Assembly (NCBI GenBank): GCA_903921605.1
Contig: CAIXQV010000234.1
Location: forward strand, 1-52,060
DNA from: an uncultured Planctomycetaceae bacterium
GTDB lineage: Bacteria; Planctomycetota; Planctomycetia; Planctomycetales; Planctomycetaceae
Length of the DNA: 52,060 nucleotides
Reading direction: 5' to 3'
Shown here piece after piece: positions 1 to 7,904 of the stretch (position 1 is its first letter; the number at the start of each line of letters is the position of its first letter). The notes beneath the pieces were generated by a model. That model searched no databases. It was not told the origin of the DNA and worked only from the letters and a program-made list of their open reading frames with translations. The position numbers and the translations under genes were made by a program.

Positions 1-111
1 GGATCCTGTCGTATTCGGCCGACGTCGTTTCGGCCATGAGGACAGGCTGATTAACATGAGAGCTACTCCTTTCGCTCTCAATCAACTTCAAATCTCATGC
101 CATTGAAATTG
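1..111. other. Intergenic sequence at window edge with a hairpin
   Basis: No coding sequence is visible here. The stretch contains an imperfect hairpin: CCTGTC near position 5 pairs with GACAGG near 41, and inside it GGCCGA pairs with TCGGCC. It lies just downstream of the minus-strand YfhO-type gene and could serve as its transcript end, but it has no clear T-run, so this is weak inference. Confidence 0.3.
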
Positions 112-2154
112 CTACAAATCAGGTTTTGAAACAGCCTCTACGTCGGATTCTGAAGGAGTGCCACCCGAGGTCATTAATTCCTCGATTCCTGCTCGCTGTT
201 CCGGATCATATTCAATCACGACTGGTCCTGCTGCGGACAAGAATTGCAATGCCTCGGCCGTGTTGCTGACCTGTCGAACACTACGAGCTAATCGCACTCG
301 CGGCAGGGGATTGGGAACTTCCAACCAACCTGAGTCAGGAGTCGGCTTAAGCCCAGCCATCGAACTGTGGCGGCCCTCATTGATCACCCAGTGAACTCCG
401 GCGATACGAAGCCCGTCCAGCGTCAGATTTTCTCCCAGCAATGATCGCGACGACATCAGACCTTCATAGCCATCCGCCTGATGCCAGCCCTTCAATAGCA
501 GCTTGTTGCCATGAAACTGCTCCCCGCCATTTTGCAGCTGAACTTCGGCGATGACTCGGCCATCATTCGGAGTCCCGGGCGGCGTTCGCAGCTCCGCGAC
601 GATCTGCGGCATTGATTGTTTGCGGCTCATTGCTTCATAAGTAAATCCATAGGCTGCCAGATCTCCAGCGAGAAACAACATAAAAGCCGGGCTGTAACGA
701 CCTCGGGAAATATCACGCACCAGAATCGCTGCCAGCACAAACAGAATCGGTCCGAGCAGCAACAGCGTCCACGAAGCGACATGTTCGCGACCACAGATCA
801 CCGGCGCCAGAAGTGAAGTCAGAATGCTGGCGATCGGAACGAAGTACACGATTCGAGGAAGCGACATTGCCGGAACTTGCTCCGCTCGGTGCGGCCTACG
901 CGACACACCATGGATTTGAGCCGTGCTGGTGATGCGGATGTAGCCGGCCGTTGCAAACACCGCGACGACAAAATGCAGCAGCACAAGAATGCGCGATGGC
1001 CAGCGGAATTTTCCGATCATCGGCAGCCACGTCTGAACAACGTAGAGGCCACCAGCCTTGCCGAAAGAAAGCCACAAGGCCAGCAAGCCCAGAGCCAGCA
1101 TCACCTGTAACAGTCGTCGATGGGATGATTGTGATCGCAGACATATTATCGCTACGATCGCAAGCAGAAATGGTATCGCGCCGCAGTACAGTCCCAGCTC
1201 ATGAGTATTCTGGCCGAAGACTCGCGTGTCTGTGAGGAACGGATTGAACCATTGCAGCATGTCGGCTGCCGTTAAGGGATGCTCAAAGAAGAACTCCTTC
1301 GACATCGCGCTGCGATCAGATTCTGATAAGGCGGCCATCGATGGAAGGATCTGGACAGCTCCCAGCCCCAGCCCCAAAACCTTCAGACTCGCGATGATCA
1401 AAAGTCTGCCAAAGCCCAGAGAACTCCACGATACGAATCCGCAGCAGTAAACGATCTCAGCGAGTAATGAGAACCAGATGTATTGAGGGTAGCCGAGCAG
1501 CAACTGAGAACCTGTCAGAATTGCGACGCCAATCAGGGCCATCCCGTCGACGGAGCGACGGGTGTACTGTACGCCCGTCGCTCCGCCGACGGGACTGCAC
1601 TGTGCGATCACCGAACAGGATGTCGATCCCGGACGATCACGCAGAATCACGTCCAGAGCCAGTAGCAACCACGGCACGTGAGACACAACCGCGATCGCAT
1701 TTGGATGCAGAAAGTGCAGAGTACAGAAGCCACTGAATGTAAAAACGATGGCTCCCAGCCAGGCTGCATCAGGACGCTGGAAGTGTCGCTGCAGAAAAAG
1801 TTTCATTCCGAACAGCATGAACGGATAACTGCTGAGCACTTCCAGATTGAAAGCTGTCTCCAGCGGCAGACAGCGATAGAGCAACCAGTGCCAGGGATGG
1901 TATGTTCCAGCCTGCCCTGAACCCGTCAGAAAGTAGCCACTGAACAGACTGGGCATCCAGTCGAAAGCATCGCCGTTCTGAAGACACGACGAATAGAACT
2001 GGCGAATCGGCAGATGATAATTCAGCAGATCATCGCAGACGTAGATCTGTCCCGTCAGCAGCGGAAGAAACATCCAGCCCAGGACTGCGAACGCGGCAGT
2101 ACGAGCGATTCGAGTTTGCTGCAGAACCGACGGGCTGGCATTCTCCGATGTCAT
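112..2154 (-). CDS. YfhO-family multi-pass membrane protein
   Basis: A 680-residue protein with many hydrophobic segments from residue ~20 to ~500 and a soluble C-terminal part. The N-terminal region (residues ~35-110: CDDLLNYHLPIRQFYSS, GSGQAGTYHPWHWLLYR) and the later LLGYPQYIWFS segment fit the bacterial YfhO membrane family, whose members are thought to act on cell-surface glycans; YfhO of Gram-positive bacteria is tied to lipoteichoic acid glycosylation. The substrate here cannot be inferred. Near residues 186-206, between two membrane segments, the protein reads through a 51-bp palindromic repeat (SPVGGATGVQYTRRSVDG). The insertion is a multiple of three and keeps the frame. The ATG at 2154 is followed upstream by a long repeat, with no obvious ribosome site. 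Family assignment is fairly secure; function is not. Confidence 0.75.
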   Translation of the reverse strand: MTSENASPSVLQQTRIARTAAFAVLGWMFLPLLTGQIYVCDDLLNYHLPIRQFYSSCLQNGDAFDWMPSLFSGYFLTGSGQAGTYHPWHWLLYRCLPLETAFNLEVLSSYPFMLFGMKLFLQRHFQRPDAAWLGAIVFTFSGFCTLHFLHPNAIAVVSHVPWLLLALDVILRDRPGSTSCSVIAQCSPVGGATGVQYTRRSVDGMALIGVAILTGSQLLLGYPQYIWFSLLAEIVYCCGFVSWSSLGFGRLLIIASLKVLGLGLGAVQILPSMAALSESDRSAMSKEFFFEHPLTAADMLQWFNPFLTDTRVFGQNTHELGLYCGAIPFLLAIVAIICLRSQSSHRRLLQVMLALGLLALWLSFGKAGGLYVVQTWLPMIGKFRWPSRILVLLHFVVAVFATAGYIRITSTAQIHGVSRRPHRAEQVPAMSLPRIVYFVPIASILTSLLAPVICGREHVASWTLLLLGPILFVLAAILVRDISRGRYSPAFMLFLAGDLAAYGFTYEAMSRKQSMPQIVAELRTPPGTPNDGRVIAEVQLQNGGEQFHGNKLLLKGWHQADGYEGLMSSRSLLGENLTLDGLRIAGVHWVINEGRHSSMAGLKPTPDSGWLEVPNPLPRVRLARSVRQVSNTAEALQFLSAAGPVVIEYDPEQRAGIEELMTSGGTPSESDVEAVSKPDL
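1543..1593. repeat. 51-bp palindromic repeat, copy 1, inside a coding region
   Basis: A near-perfect palindrome beginning CCCGTCGACGGAGCGACGGG and ending CGTCGCTCCGCCGACGGG, with a short central GTAC-rich loop. It matches the element at 37145-37195 in 47 of 51 positions, or 49 of 51 when one copy is reverse-complemented. Both copies are preceded by AT and followed by ACT. This copy sits in frame within the YfhO-type gene. The size, palindromy and dispersed copies resemble REP-type elements. Confidence 0.85.
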
Positions 2155-2180
2155 GGGTGGATCACAGGGACAAGAGATTT

Positions 2181-2365
2181 TTCACCACAGAGTTCACGGA
2201 GTTCACAGAGGGAAATCGCAGGGGGAAAAGGAGTCAAAGCATTTGAACGCAGGGGCCGCAGAGATTCGCAGGGTGATTGAGTCTAACAATCTTCTCTGCG
2301 ATCCTCTGCGAACTCTGCGTTCAAACTCGTGCGATTCTCTCGGTGCTCTCTGTGACCTCTGTGGT
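2181..2365. repeat. Long nested palindromic repeat (CACAGAG family), copy 1
   Basis: A roughly 185-bp imperfect inverted repeat with two layers. The outer arms are built of CACAGAG-like units (left TTCACCACAGAG, right CTCTGTGACCTCTGTGGT). The inner arms are built of CGCAGAG-like units and include TTTGAACGCAG on the left and CTGCGTTCAAA on the right. A second copy of the same design lies at 48738-48917. It fills the gap between two minus-strand genes; short frames running through it are not genes. Confidence 0.85.
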
Positions 2366-2397
2366 CAATCACTTGAATCTATTCAACGCGGAGAGGC

Positions 2398-4413
2398 TCA
2401 CCGTTTTACGACAGCTGTCTCGCGTTGTGATTCCATGACTTCGTCTTCGTCACGATCTTCCGCGTACATGTGAGCGGGGATCTTGGGGCCTCGCATGACC
2501 TCTGAGGTCACCTGTTCGATACGCAGCAATTGTTCGCCCAGAGTATTGATGCGGCGAGAAACATCGTCATTGTTTTGCTCGATGCCACCGGAGACCAGAT
2601 TGATCACGCCGAGGAATAGCAGCATCTGAGCAACGGTCGTTACCAGCCAGCCGGTTGGAGTAATCTCGGAGTAACCTCCGAAGTGGCCGTAGATCACCAT
2701 CGCCGTGCCAACCGTAAGACCAAGCACGCCAAGGTATGCGAGGAACTGACCAGTCATGCTGGTCAGATTGGAACGCTTCGGCGCGCTGACTTCGAAGTGT
2801 GGTCCACGGAGCTGAGATTCGTGAGCTTCATCAATGTATCGCTGGTGAGGACGACCATGAGTGCGTGAACGCTGGTCGGCGGTGTCCGTAACATCATCGA
2901 CCGATTCTGCTTTATCGATTCGGAACCGCTTTCCGGGCATCGGCGAATTGGAAACGATTTTCGTTTCCGGAGCCACGGACGATGGCAGCGAAGTCACCGG
3001 CTCCTTTTCCTGAGGAGTTGCAGCATTGCCACCGGTCTGGTCGAGTCTAAGTTTTCGAGTCACGGCTTCTGATCCTGCTGAACTTTCGGAAACGGGGCGT
3101 TCGAGCTGAAAACGGCGATGCAATGGCGGTCGACGAATGGCAGAGCGCTGAGTCTTATTCGTCGTCTCAGCGTTCGTTTGTTTGGTATCGTTGGCAGATT
3201 CTGCCGATTTGAATTCAAGGGTCGCCGGTTCCTCGCGAACCGACGCCAGTGACATCAAAACCGGTAAAACGGTCTGGGAAACTTCTGCTGATGCCGCAAA
3301 CTGTTCGGCAGTCTCAAGGACAAATTGCCCGGCAGAACTGCGGGTTTCCCTGAATGCAGATTCAGAAGTCTCCTTCGAGTACTCCTCCTGCGCAAGATCT
3401 GCATAGAGATTTTCCAGATGAGACAAGTCGTCGACCGGAGCGCGGGCGATAGGCTCGTCCTGATCTTCCTGCTGAACAAATCCACCAGTTGACAGACGAG
3501 TCTCTGCGGACTGAATCTCTTCAGTCTCATCGACTTCGAACTGTGAAGCGTCGGACTCGTCGAGATGCTCATCGGCGACCATCGACGCATCGGGTTCGAC
3601 GTCCTGCTTCAGGGTGACGTCATCGTTGACGGTTTCAGCTTCTGTCGCCTCGATTTCATTCGCAACGTCGGCAACGTCTTCAGCTTCAAGAGCGGTTTCA
3701 ACCACTCGAGCTTCAGCAACTTGAACTTCCGCTGGCTCAGCCGTTGGTACCGGCGACCTCTTTGCGACAGGTTCCGCATCGGGAAAGATCAGGTTGGTTG
3801 AAGACTGTGGATTCGTTCGCTGCGAACCGGGCAGTGGACGTTCAGAAACGCCTGCCAAGAGAGCTGGAGCCACAAAAGCTGACGGCGTTGATTGTGGTGG
3901 ACCCTGCGGAATCACATTGGCAACCAGCGGAGCAGGTGAAACCAATAGATCCCAAATGAGTTGTTCTTTACGCCCCGCTGATTTTGGATTTGCCGGCACA
4001 CCGACAAACTCACGCGTCAGCTCCAGCAGTTCTCGCGGCACACGTAAACTCGCTGGCATTGGCAGTAGCGGGTTCGTTACTCGTTCCGCAGCAGATTCGC
4101 GAATCGCCGCCGATTCATTCGGTGAAACGATTTCCGGCCGTGCTGGTGATTCAGGTTCTGTCACCGGAGCCGCCGGTTTGCCCAGCGGAATGTTTAACAG
4201 AGGGGCTCGATCCTGCTGTTTGAAGGTGGTCAGAGGAGCAGTCGTGCTGATCCGTTCAAAGAGATCTGAAGACTGCCAGCGTTCCAGAATCTCATAAGCA
4301 CGGCGTATATCGTCGGTCTGCCGAGTGCTGGTGGTGAGCGCGCGACCGCACAGAGGACACGCCGATCCGGCGGCCTTGACGTCAACTTCCCTGTGACAAT
4401 CGCGGCACCACAT
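2398..4413 (-). CDS. Zinc-ribbon protein with long acidic linker and C-terminal membrane segments
   Basis: A 671-residue protein of unknown function. The N-terminus holds a small zinc ribbon (C3, C6, C19, C22). A long low-complexity region rich in Glu, Ala, Ser, Thr and Pro follows (residues ~50-540), with no recognisable fold. Near the C-terminus two hydrophobic segments (about 575-595 and 605-625, FLAYLGVLGLTVGTAMVIYG and WLVTTVAQMLLFLGVINLV) predict membrane anchoring. The tail (NNDDVSRRINTLGEQLLRIEQ) could form a short coiled coil. The start is the first Met, directly before the ribbon. It is divergent from the DUF1501 gene, sharing a 230-bp upstream region. The architecture suggests a membrane-tethered scaffold, but this is inference; I recognise no named family. 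Confidence 0.75.
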   Translation of the reverse strand: MWCRDCHREVDVKAAGSACPLCGRALTTSTRQTDDIRRAYEILERWQSSDLFERISTTAPLTTFKQQDRAPLLNIPLGKPAAPVTEPESPARPEIVSPNESAAIRESAAERVTNPLLPMPASLRVPRELLELTREFVGVPANPKSAGRKEQLIWDLLVSPAPLVANVIPQGPPQSTPSAFVAPALLAGVSERPLPGSQRTNPQSSTNLIFPDAEPVAKRSPVPTAEPAEVQVAEARVVETALEAEDVADVANEIEATEAETVNDDVTLKQDVEPDASMVADEHLDESDASQFEVDETEEIQSAETRLSTGGFVQQEDQDEPIARAPVDDLSHLENLYADLAQEEYSKETSESAFRETRSSAGQFVLETAEQFAASAEVSQTVLPVLMSLASVREEPATLEFKSAESANDTKQTNAETTNKTQRSAIRRPPLHRRFQLERPVSESSAGSEAVTRKLRLDQTGGNAATPQEKEPVTSLPSSVAPETKIVSNSPMPGKRFRIDKAESVDDVTDTADQRSRTHGRPHQRYIDEAHESQLRGPHFEVSAPKRSNLTSMTGQFLAYLGVLGLTVGTAMVIYGHFGGYSEITPTGWLVTTVAQMLLFLGVINLVSGGIEQNNDDVSRRINTLGEQLLRIEQVTSEVMRGPKIPAHMYAEDRDEDEVMESQRETAVVKR

Positions 4414-4645
4414 GAGTCTGGTTTCTTACGCTGGAGGGTTCCTGCCCGCCATTTAAGTTTTACAACACGCGGTTTTTACCGGTTATCCGGCAAAACGGAC
4501 AAGGTCAATCGGAGCAGCAGTTTTTGCCGGTTGCGGCCGTTGCTGCGTATGAACAGGTTGCGGAAGGCGAGTTTCTACGCCAGAATCCCATTGGTGAGCG
4601 AGAAATTCAGCGACGTCCTGCAATTTATGCCCGGAGGAAAAGATT
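4414..4645. promoter_or_regulatory. Divergent intergenic region with a Shine-Dalgarno site for the DUF1501 gene
   Basis: This 232-bp gap separates the divergent genes starting at 4413 (minus) and 4646 (plus), so it should hold both promoters. No convincing -35/-10 pair stands out. A strong GGAGG at 4633-4637, eight bases before the ATG at 4646, fixes the start of the DUF1501 gene. Repeated TTTT(T)ACCGG / TTTTTGCCGG runs (about 4472 and 4519) may mark a binding site, but this is speculative. Confidence 0.45.
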
Positions 4646-6079
4646 ATGCTCACGATTCACGGAGCACCTCGATCCGCATGCGACGGTCTAAGCCGTCGTC
4701 AGATTCTGCAGGCTGGCGGAGCAGGACTCTTCGGTCTCTCGCTGCCTCAGATTCTGGCCTCGGAAGCCCTGATGTCCGGGCAGGCTCCGAAAGTGAAGAA
4801 CGTCATTTTCCTGCTGCTCTTTGGCGGCCCCAGTCAACTGGAAACGTTTGACCTGAAGCCGGAAGCTCCGGACCAGATTCGTGGCCCGTTTCGCCCGATC
4901 GCCAGCAAGACGCCAGGATTGCTGATCGGAGAACACCTGCCGAAGATGGCAGCGATCTCTGACAAGTACCGAGTCATCCGTTCGATGTCGCATTCGCTGA
5001 ATGATCACAGCGGCGGCGGACATTATATCCAGACCGGGCGTCGCTGGCATGTTCCAATCGGTGGAGGATTCTCTCCAACGCCGAAAGACTGGCCATCGAT
5101 GGGATCGATCGTTGACTATGTCGATCAGCAGACGATGGGATTGTCCAACCCGATGCCCTCGTACATGGTACTCCCGAATTCTCTGGGAGCCCTGCAGGAG
5201 AAAGGTCAGTATCCTCGTCCTGGCGAACATGCCGGATGGATGGGACCACGATACAACCCCCTGACAACTCAGATCCACAAGCGAACGATCGACGACAATC
5301 CGTACTGGAGAACCTGCACCGACGAAGAACTGGCATTTCAGATCGCGGATATGACGACACCCGAAGGTGTGTCGATGGATCGATTGGATCGTCGTCGTTC
5401 ATTGCTTGATCAGTTCGATGTAAGTCGTCGCCAACTGGATCAGTTCACCGCCGCCAGTTACGACCCGTTTCGAGAAAAGGCATTTTCTCTGATGACCTCT
5501 GAGCGGACTCGCAACGCGCTGAACATCAAAGCAGAACCGGCAGAGGTTCGTGATCGCTACGGTCGACACCTGTTCGGTCAGTCAACCTTGATGGCTCGCC
5601 GTTTGATCGAAGCTGGTGTTCGTTATGTGACCGTCCACTATGACTGCGTCGATGGTTATAGCTGGGATTCGCACCGAAATAGTGATGATGTCAAAAAGAA
5701 CCTGCTGCCAACGTTTGATCAAGGCTGTTCGGCTTTGTTGAGCGATCTTGATGAACGCGGTTTGCTGGATGAAACGCTGGTGATTGCGACCGGAGAAATG
5801 GGACGAACTCCGAAAGCCAACGCAAACTGGGGACGCGATCACTGGAGCACTCTGTTTTCGACCGTGATTGCTGGCGGAGGAATTCCGGGCGGTACACTTT
5901 ACGGTGCTTCTGACAAGGATGCCGCATATTCGCTGGACACTCCCGTGAGCCCCGAAGATCTCGCGGCGACTGTTTATTATGCTCTTGGCATCGATCCCGA
6001 CATTCGCGTCACGAACTCCGAAAATCGGCCGATCCCGATCGTCGAGAACGGACATCCAGTGACAGAATTGTGGAGCTGA
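4646..6079 (+). CDS. DUF1501 family secreted protein
   Basis: A 477-residue member of the DUF1501 family (sulfatase/alkaline phosphatase-like fold), common in planctomycetes. The N-terminus carries a Tat-like signal (SRRQILQAGGAGLFGLSLP, residues ~16-34), implying folded export. Family features visible are the start of the fold (NVIFLLLFGGPSQLETFDLK), the H-rich segment SHSLNDHSGGGHYIQTGR, and the late block GEMGRTPKANANWGRDHW. These proteins usually sit beside a DUF1549/DUF1553 cytochrome-like partner. Here none is adjacent; the nearest are 35 kb away, so it appears to be an orphan. The start is supported by a GGAGG eight bases upstream. The biochemical function of the family is not established. 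Confidence 0.92.
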   Translation: MLTIHGAPRSACDGLSRRQILQAGGAGLFGLSLPQILASEALMSGQAPKVKNVIFLLLFGGPSQLETFDLKPEAPDQIRGPFRPIASKTPGLLIGEHLPKMAAISDKYRVIRSMSHSLNDHSGGGHYIQTGRRWHVPIGGGFSPTPKDWPSMGSIVDYVDQQTMGLSNPMPSYMVLPNSLGALQEKGQYPRPGEHAGWMGPRYNPLTTQIHKRTIDDNPYWRTCTDEELAFQIADMTTPEGVSMDRLDRRRSLLDQFDVSRRQLDQFTAASYDPFREKAFSLMTSERTRNALNIKAEPAEVRDRYGRHLFGQSTLMARRLIEAGVRYVTVHYDCVDGYSWDSHRNSDDVKKNLLPTFDQGCSALLSDLDERGLLDETLVIATGEMGRTPKANANWGRDHWSTLFSTVIAGGGIPGGTLYGASDKDAAYSLDTPVSPEDLAATVYYALGIDPDIRVTNSENRPIPIVENGHPVTELWS

Positions 6080-6120
6080 GGAACCGTCCAGAAACAACAT
6101 CCGGCCTTTAGCTTCGCGAG

Positions 6121-6198
6121 AAATCACAACCCGAAACGTCAGTGAGGGATTTTTCAATCCAGGCTCCGATCCCTCGCTTACGCTTCGGGTTGTGATTT
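6121..6198. repeat. 78-bp palindromic repeat (AAATCACAACCCGAA family)
   Basis: Left arm 6121-6150 (AAATCACAACCCGAAACGTC onward) pairs with right arm 6169-6198 in 27 of 30 positions, leaving an 18-base loop. It lies 42 bp after the DUF1501 stop. The lack of a T-run and the internal structure fit a dispersed palindromic element better than a simple terminator. No second copy occurs in this window. Confidence 0.75.
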
Positions 6199-6354
6199 AC
6201 GCCACGAAACTTGATATCGGATGATTCTTTAGTGGTGTCGCGTTTGGAGTGCCACGCTGGGTGAGACGTGCAAACATTTTTGGATCGGGGTTGCCTGATT
6301 GATCGGCAGGCGCAAGGCTCCCGGTCCTGCATTACTCACGGCAACAGGATAACC

Positions 6355-6657
6355 ATGGGAACGATTCGCGTGGACATCCCGTTTCACCTGCAGAGCCTTG
6401 CGAGGTGAGGTCCGGAGGTTCTGCTGGAAGTCTTGAGCCCTGTCACGATCGACACTCTGATCGACACTGTTGAGCAGTGCTATCCGATGCTCTGTGGTAC
6501 CATACGCGACCACATCACGAAAAAGCGACGAGCCTTCCTTCGCTATTTTGGCTGCCCGCTGGATCTGTCTTTTTGAGATACCGCCGCACCGCTTCCGGAG
6601 CTCATTGTCGCCGGGACAGAACCCGTCATCATCTGGGGCTCATTGAGCGGGGGCTGA
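6355..6657 (+). pseudogene. MoaD/ThiS-like sulfur carrier gene with two in-frame TGA codons
   Basis: One continuous frame of 100 codons plus a stop encodes a ubiquitin-like sulfur-carrier protein, interrupted by TGA at 6406-6408 (codon 18) and 6574-6576 (codon 74). It starts MGTIRVDIPFHLQSLAR, continues after the first stop with GPEVLLEVLSPVTIDTLID, then CGTIRDHITKKRRAFLRYF and CPLDLSF, and after the second stop ends in IIWGSLSGG. The terminal Gly-Gly is the residue pair thiocarboxylated in MoaD/ThiS proteins. No frameshift is present. AGGAT lies shortly before the ATG. Two substitutions creating TGA are the simplest explanation, hence pseudogene; sequencing error or UGA read-through are alternatives. 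Family recognition rests on the TIRDH and RRAFLRYF segments and the Gly-Gly tail. Confidence 0.75.
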
Positions 6658-6904
6658 GACGACAGATGCTGTTTCTCACCAATGTGCTCCTTTTGCCCTG
6701 CAAGTGGCCTCGCCCTGGAAATCTTCGTTCCTGACCAGGCTGCGTCCAAAAACGGAATAGGCCCCAATCCATCCTGCGCACCGATCTGTGTTCATTGGGC
6801 CCGACTGCGAAAACACTGCCCTTGTTGAGGAAATCCTCACAACGGGTTCGGGGTGAATTGAATGGGATCGCGGATGCAGATAGATTCGCCCGAGAGGCAG
6901 GAAA
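6658..6904. other. Non-coding leader region upstream of pyrB
   Basis: This is a 247-bp gap between the broken MoaD/ThiS-like gene and the pyrB leader. I see no long open frame, strong promoter pair or clear attenuator hairpin. A GAGG at 6894-6897 stands seven bases before a short ATG frame at 6905. Confidence 0.4.
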
Positions 6905-6946
6905 ATGTTAATCGAGAGCGAAGTGGCGTCTGATGGTACTCAATAA
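6905..6946 (+). CDS. Possible 13-residue leader ORF overlapping the pyrB start
   Basis: ATG at 6905 opens a 13-codon frame ([13 protein letters not shown]) ending with TAA at 6944-6946. It has a GAGG seven bases upstream, better placed than anything before the pyrB ATG at 6933, which it overlaps in another frame by 14 bases. Ribosomes ending the short frame could re-start on pyrB, so it may couple or tune translation. Short frames arise by chance; this is suggestive only. Confidence 0.3.
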   Translation: MLIESEVASDGTQ

Positions 6947-7904
6947 TCTTCCTGTAAGCGGGCCGTGGGGTGAGCGGCACCTGCTGGGGTTGGAACGATT
7001 GTCGGCCGAGCAGCTGACGACGGTTCTGGATCTCGCGGAGCATTATGATCGAGTCACCCTCGGCGGAACCCAGCGACTGGACGTGCTGAAAGGCATCGTC
7101 GTTGCCAATCTGTTCTTCGAAAACTCCACAAGAACTCGCACCAGTTTCAGCCTTGCCGCTCGCCGACTTGGCGCGGATACGGTCGACTTTACGGCCAGTT
7201 CCAGCAGCCTGTCCAAAGGTGAGACATTCATCGACACTGCGCTGACGATTGAGGCAATGGGAGTCGACATGGTGGTCTGTCGCCATCGAACTCCCGGGGC
7301 TCCTCATCTATTGGCTCGTCATCTGAAAGCCAGTGTCCTGAACGCTGGTGATGGAACGCACGAGCATCCAACACAGGGCTTGCTGGACATTTACACGATC
7401 CGAAAAGCGCGGGGACGAATCTCGGGACTGACGGTGGCACTCGTCGGCGATATTCGACACAGCCGAGTCGCCCGTTCGAATATCCATGGACTGGTTAAGT
7501 TGGGTGCTCGAGTCATCGTTTGCGGACCGGCGACGTTGATCCCCAGCGACATTACTCAAATGGGTGTCGAGATTGCATATAGTCTGGATGAGATCCTGCC
7601 AGAAGTGGATTGCGTGAACCTGCTGCGAGTTCAGTTTGAACGTCAGCGCGGGGCATTCTTTCCTTCAATTCCGGAGTATGCCAATCTGTTCGGGATGAAT
7701 GGCGACAGAATTCGTCGGGGGAAAAGTGATCTACTGGTGTTGGCTCCCGGACCAATCAATCGAGGTGTGGAGCTGACTCCGGATGTCGCTGATGGGCCGC
7801 ATTCCCTCATCTTAAATCAAGTCTCGAATGGACTGCTGGTGCGCATGGCTTGTCTGACACTGTTGACACAGGAACGCCGACGCCTGCAGGGAGGTGAGGC
7901 ATGA
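6933..7904 (+). CDS. pyrB: Aspartate carbamoyltransferase catalytic subunit
   Basis: A 323-residue cytosolic enzyme that joins carbamoyl phosphate and aspartate to carbamoyl aspartate, the first committed step of pyrimidine synthesis. The carbamoyl phosphate loop [12 protein letters not shown] is at about residues 63-74. The Ser/Lys loop SSSLSKGET follows at ~90-98, HPTQG at ~144, and the aspartate-domain motif [12 protein letters not shown] at ~172-183. The gene overlaps the next one by four bases (ATGA), so the two are translationally coupled. No regulatory subunit gene (pyrI) is nearby. The downstream partner looks like an inactive dihydroorotase, the arrangement known from pseudomonads, where PyrC' is structurally required for the transcarbamoylase. 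Length is typical. Confidence 0.95.
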   Translation: MVLNNLPVSGPWGERHLLGLERLSAEQLTTVLDLAEHYDRVTLGGTQRLDVLKGIVVANLFFENSTRTRTSFSLAARRLGADTVDFTASSSSLSKGETFIDTALTIEAMGVDMVVCRHRTPGAPHLLARHLKASVLNAGDGTHEHPTQGLLDIYTIRKARGRISGLTVALVGDIRHSRVARSNIHGLVKLGARVIVCGPATLIPSDITQMGVEIAYSLDEILPEVDCVNLLRVQFERQRGAFFPSIPEYANLFGMNGDRIRRGKSDLLVLAPGPINRGVELTPDVADGPHSLILNQVSNGLLVRMACLTLLTQERRRLQGGEA

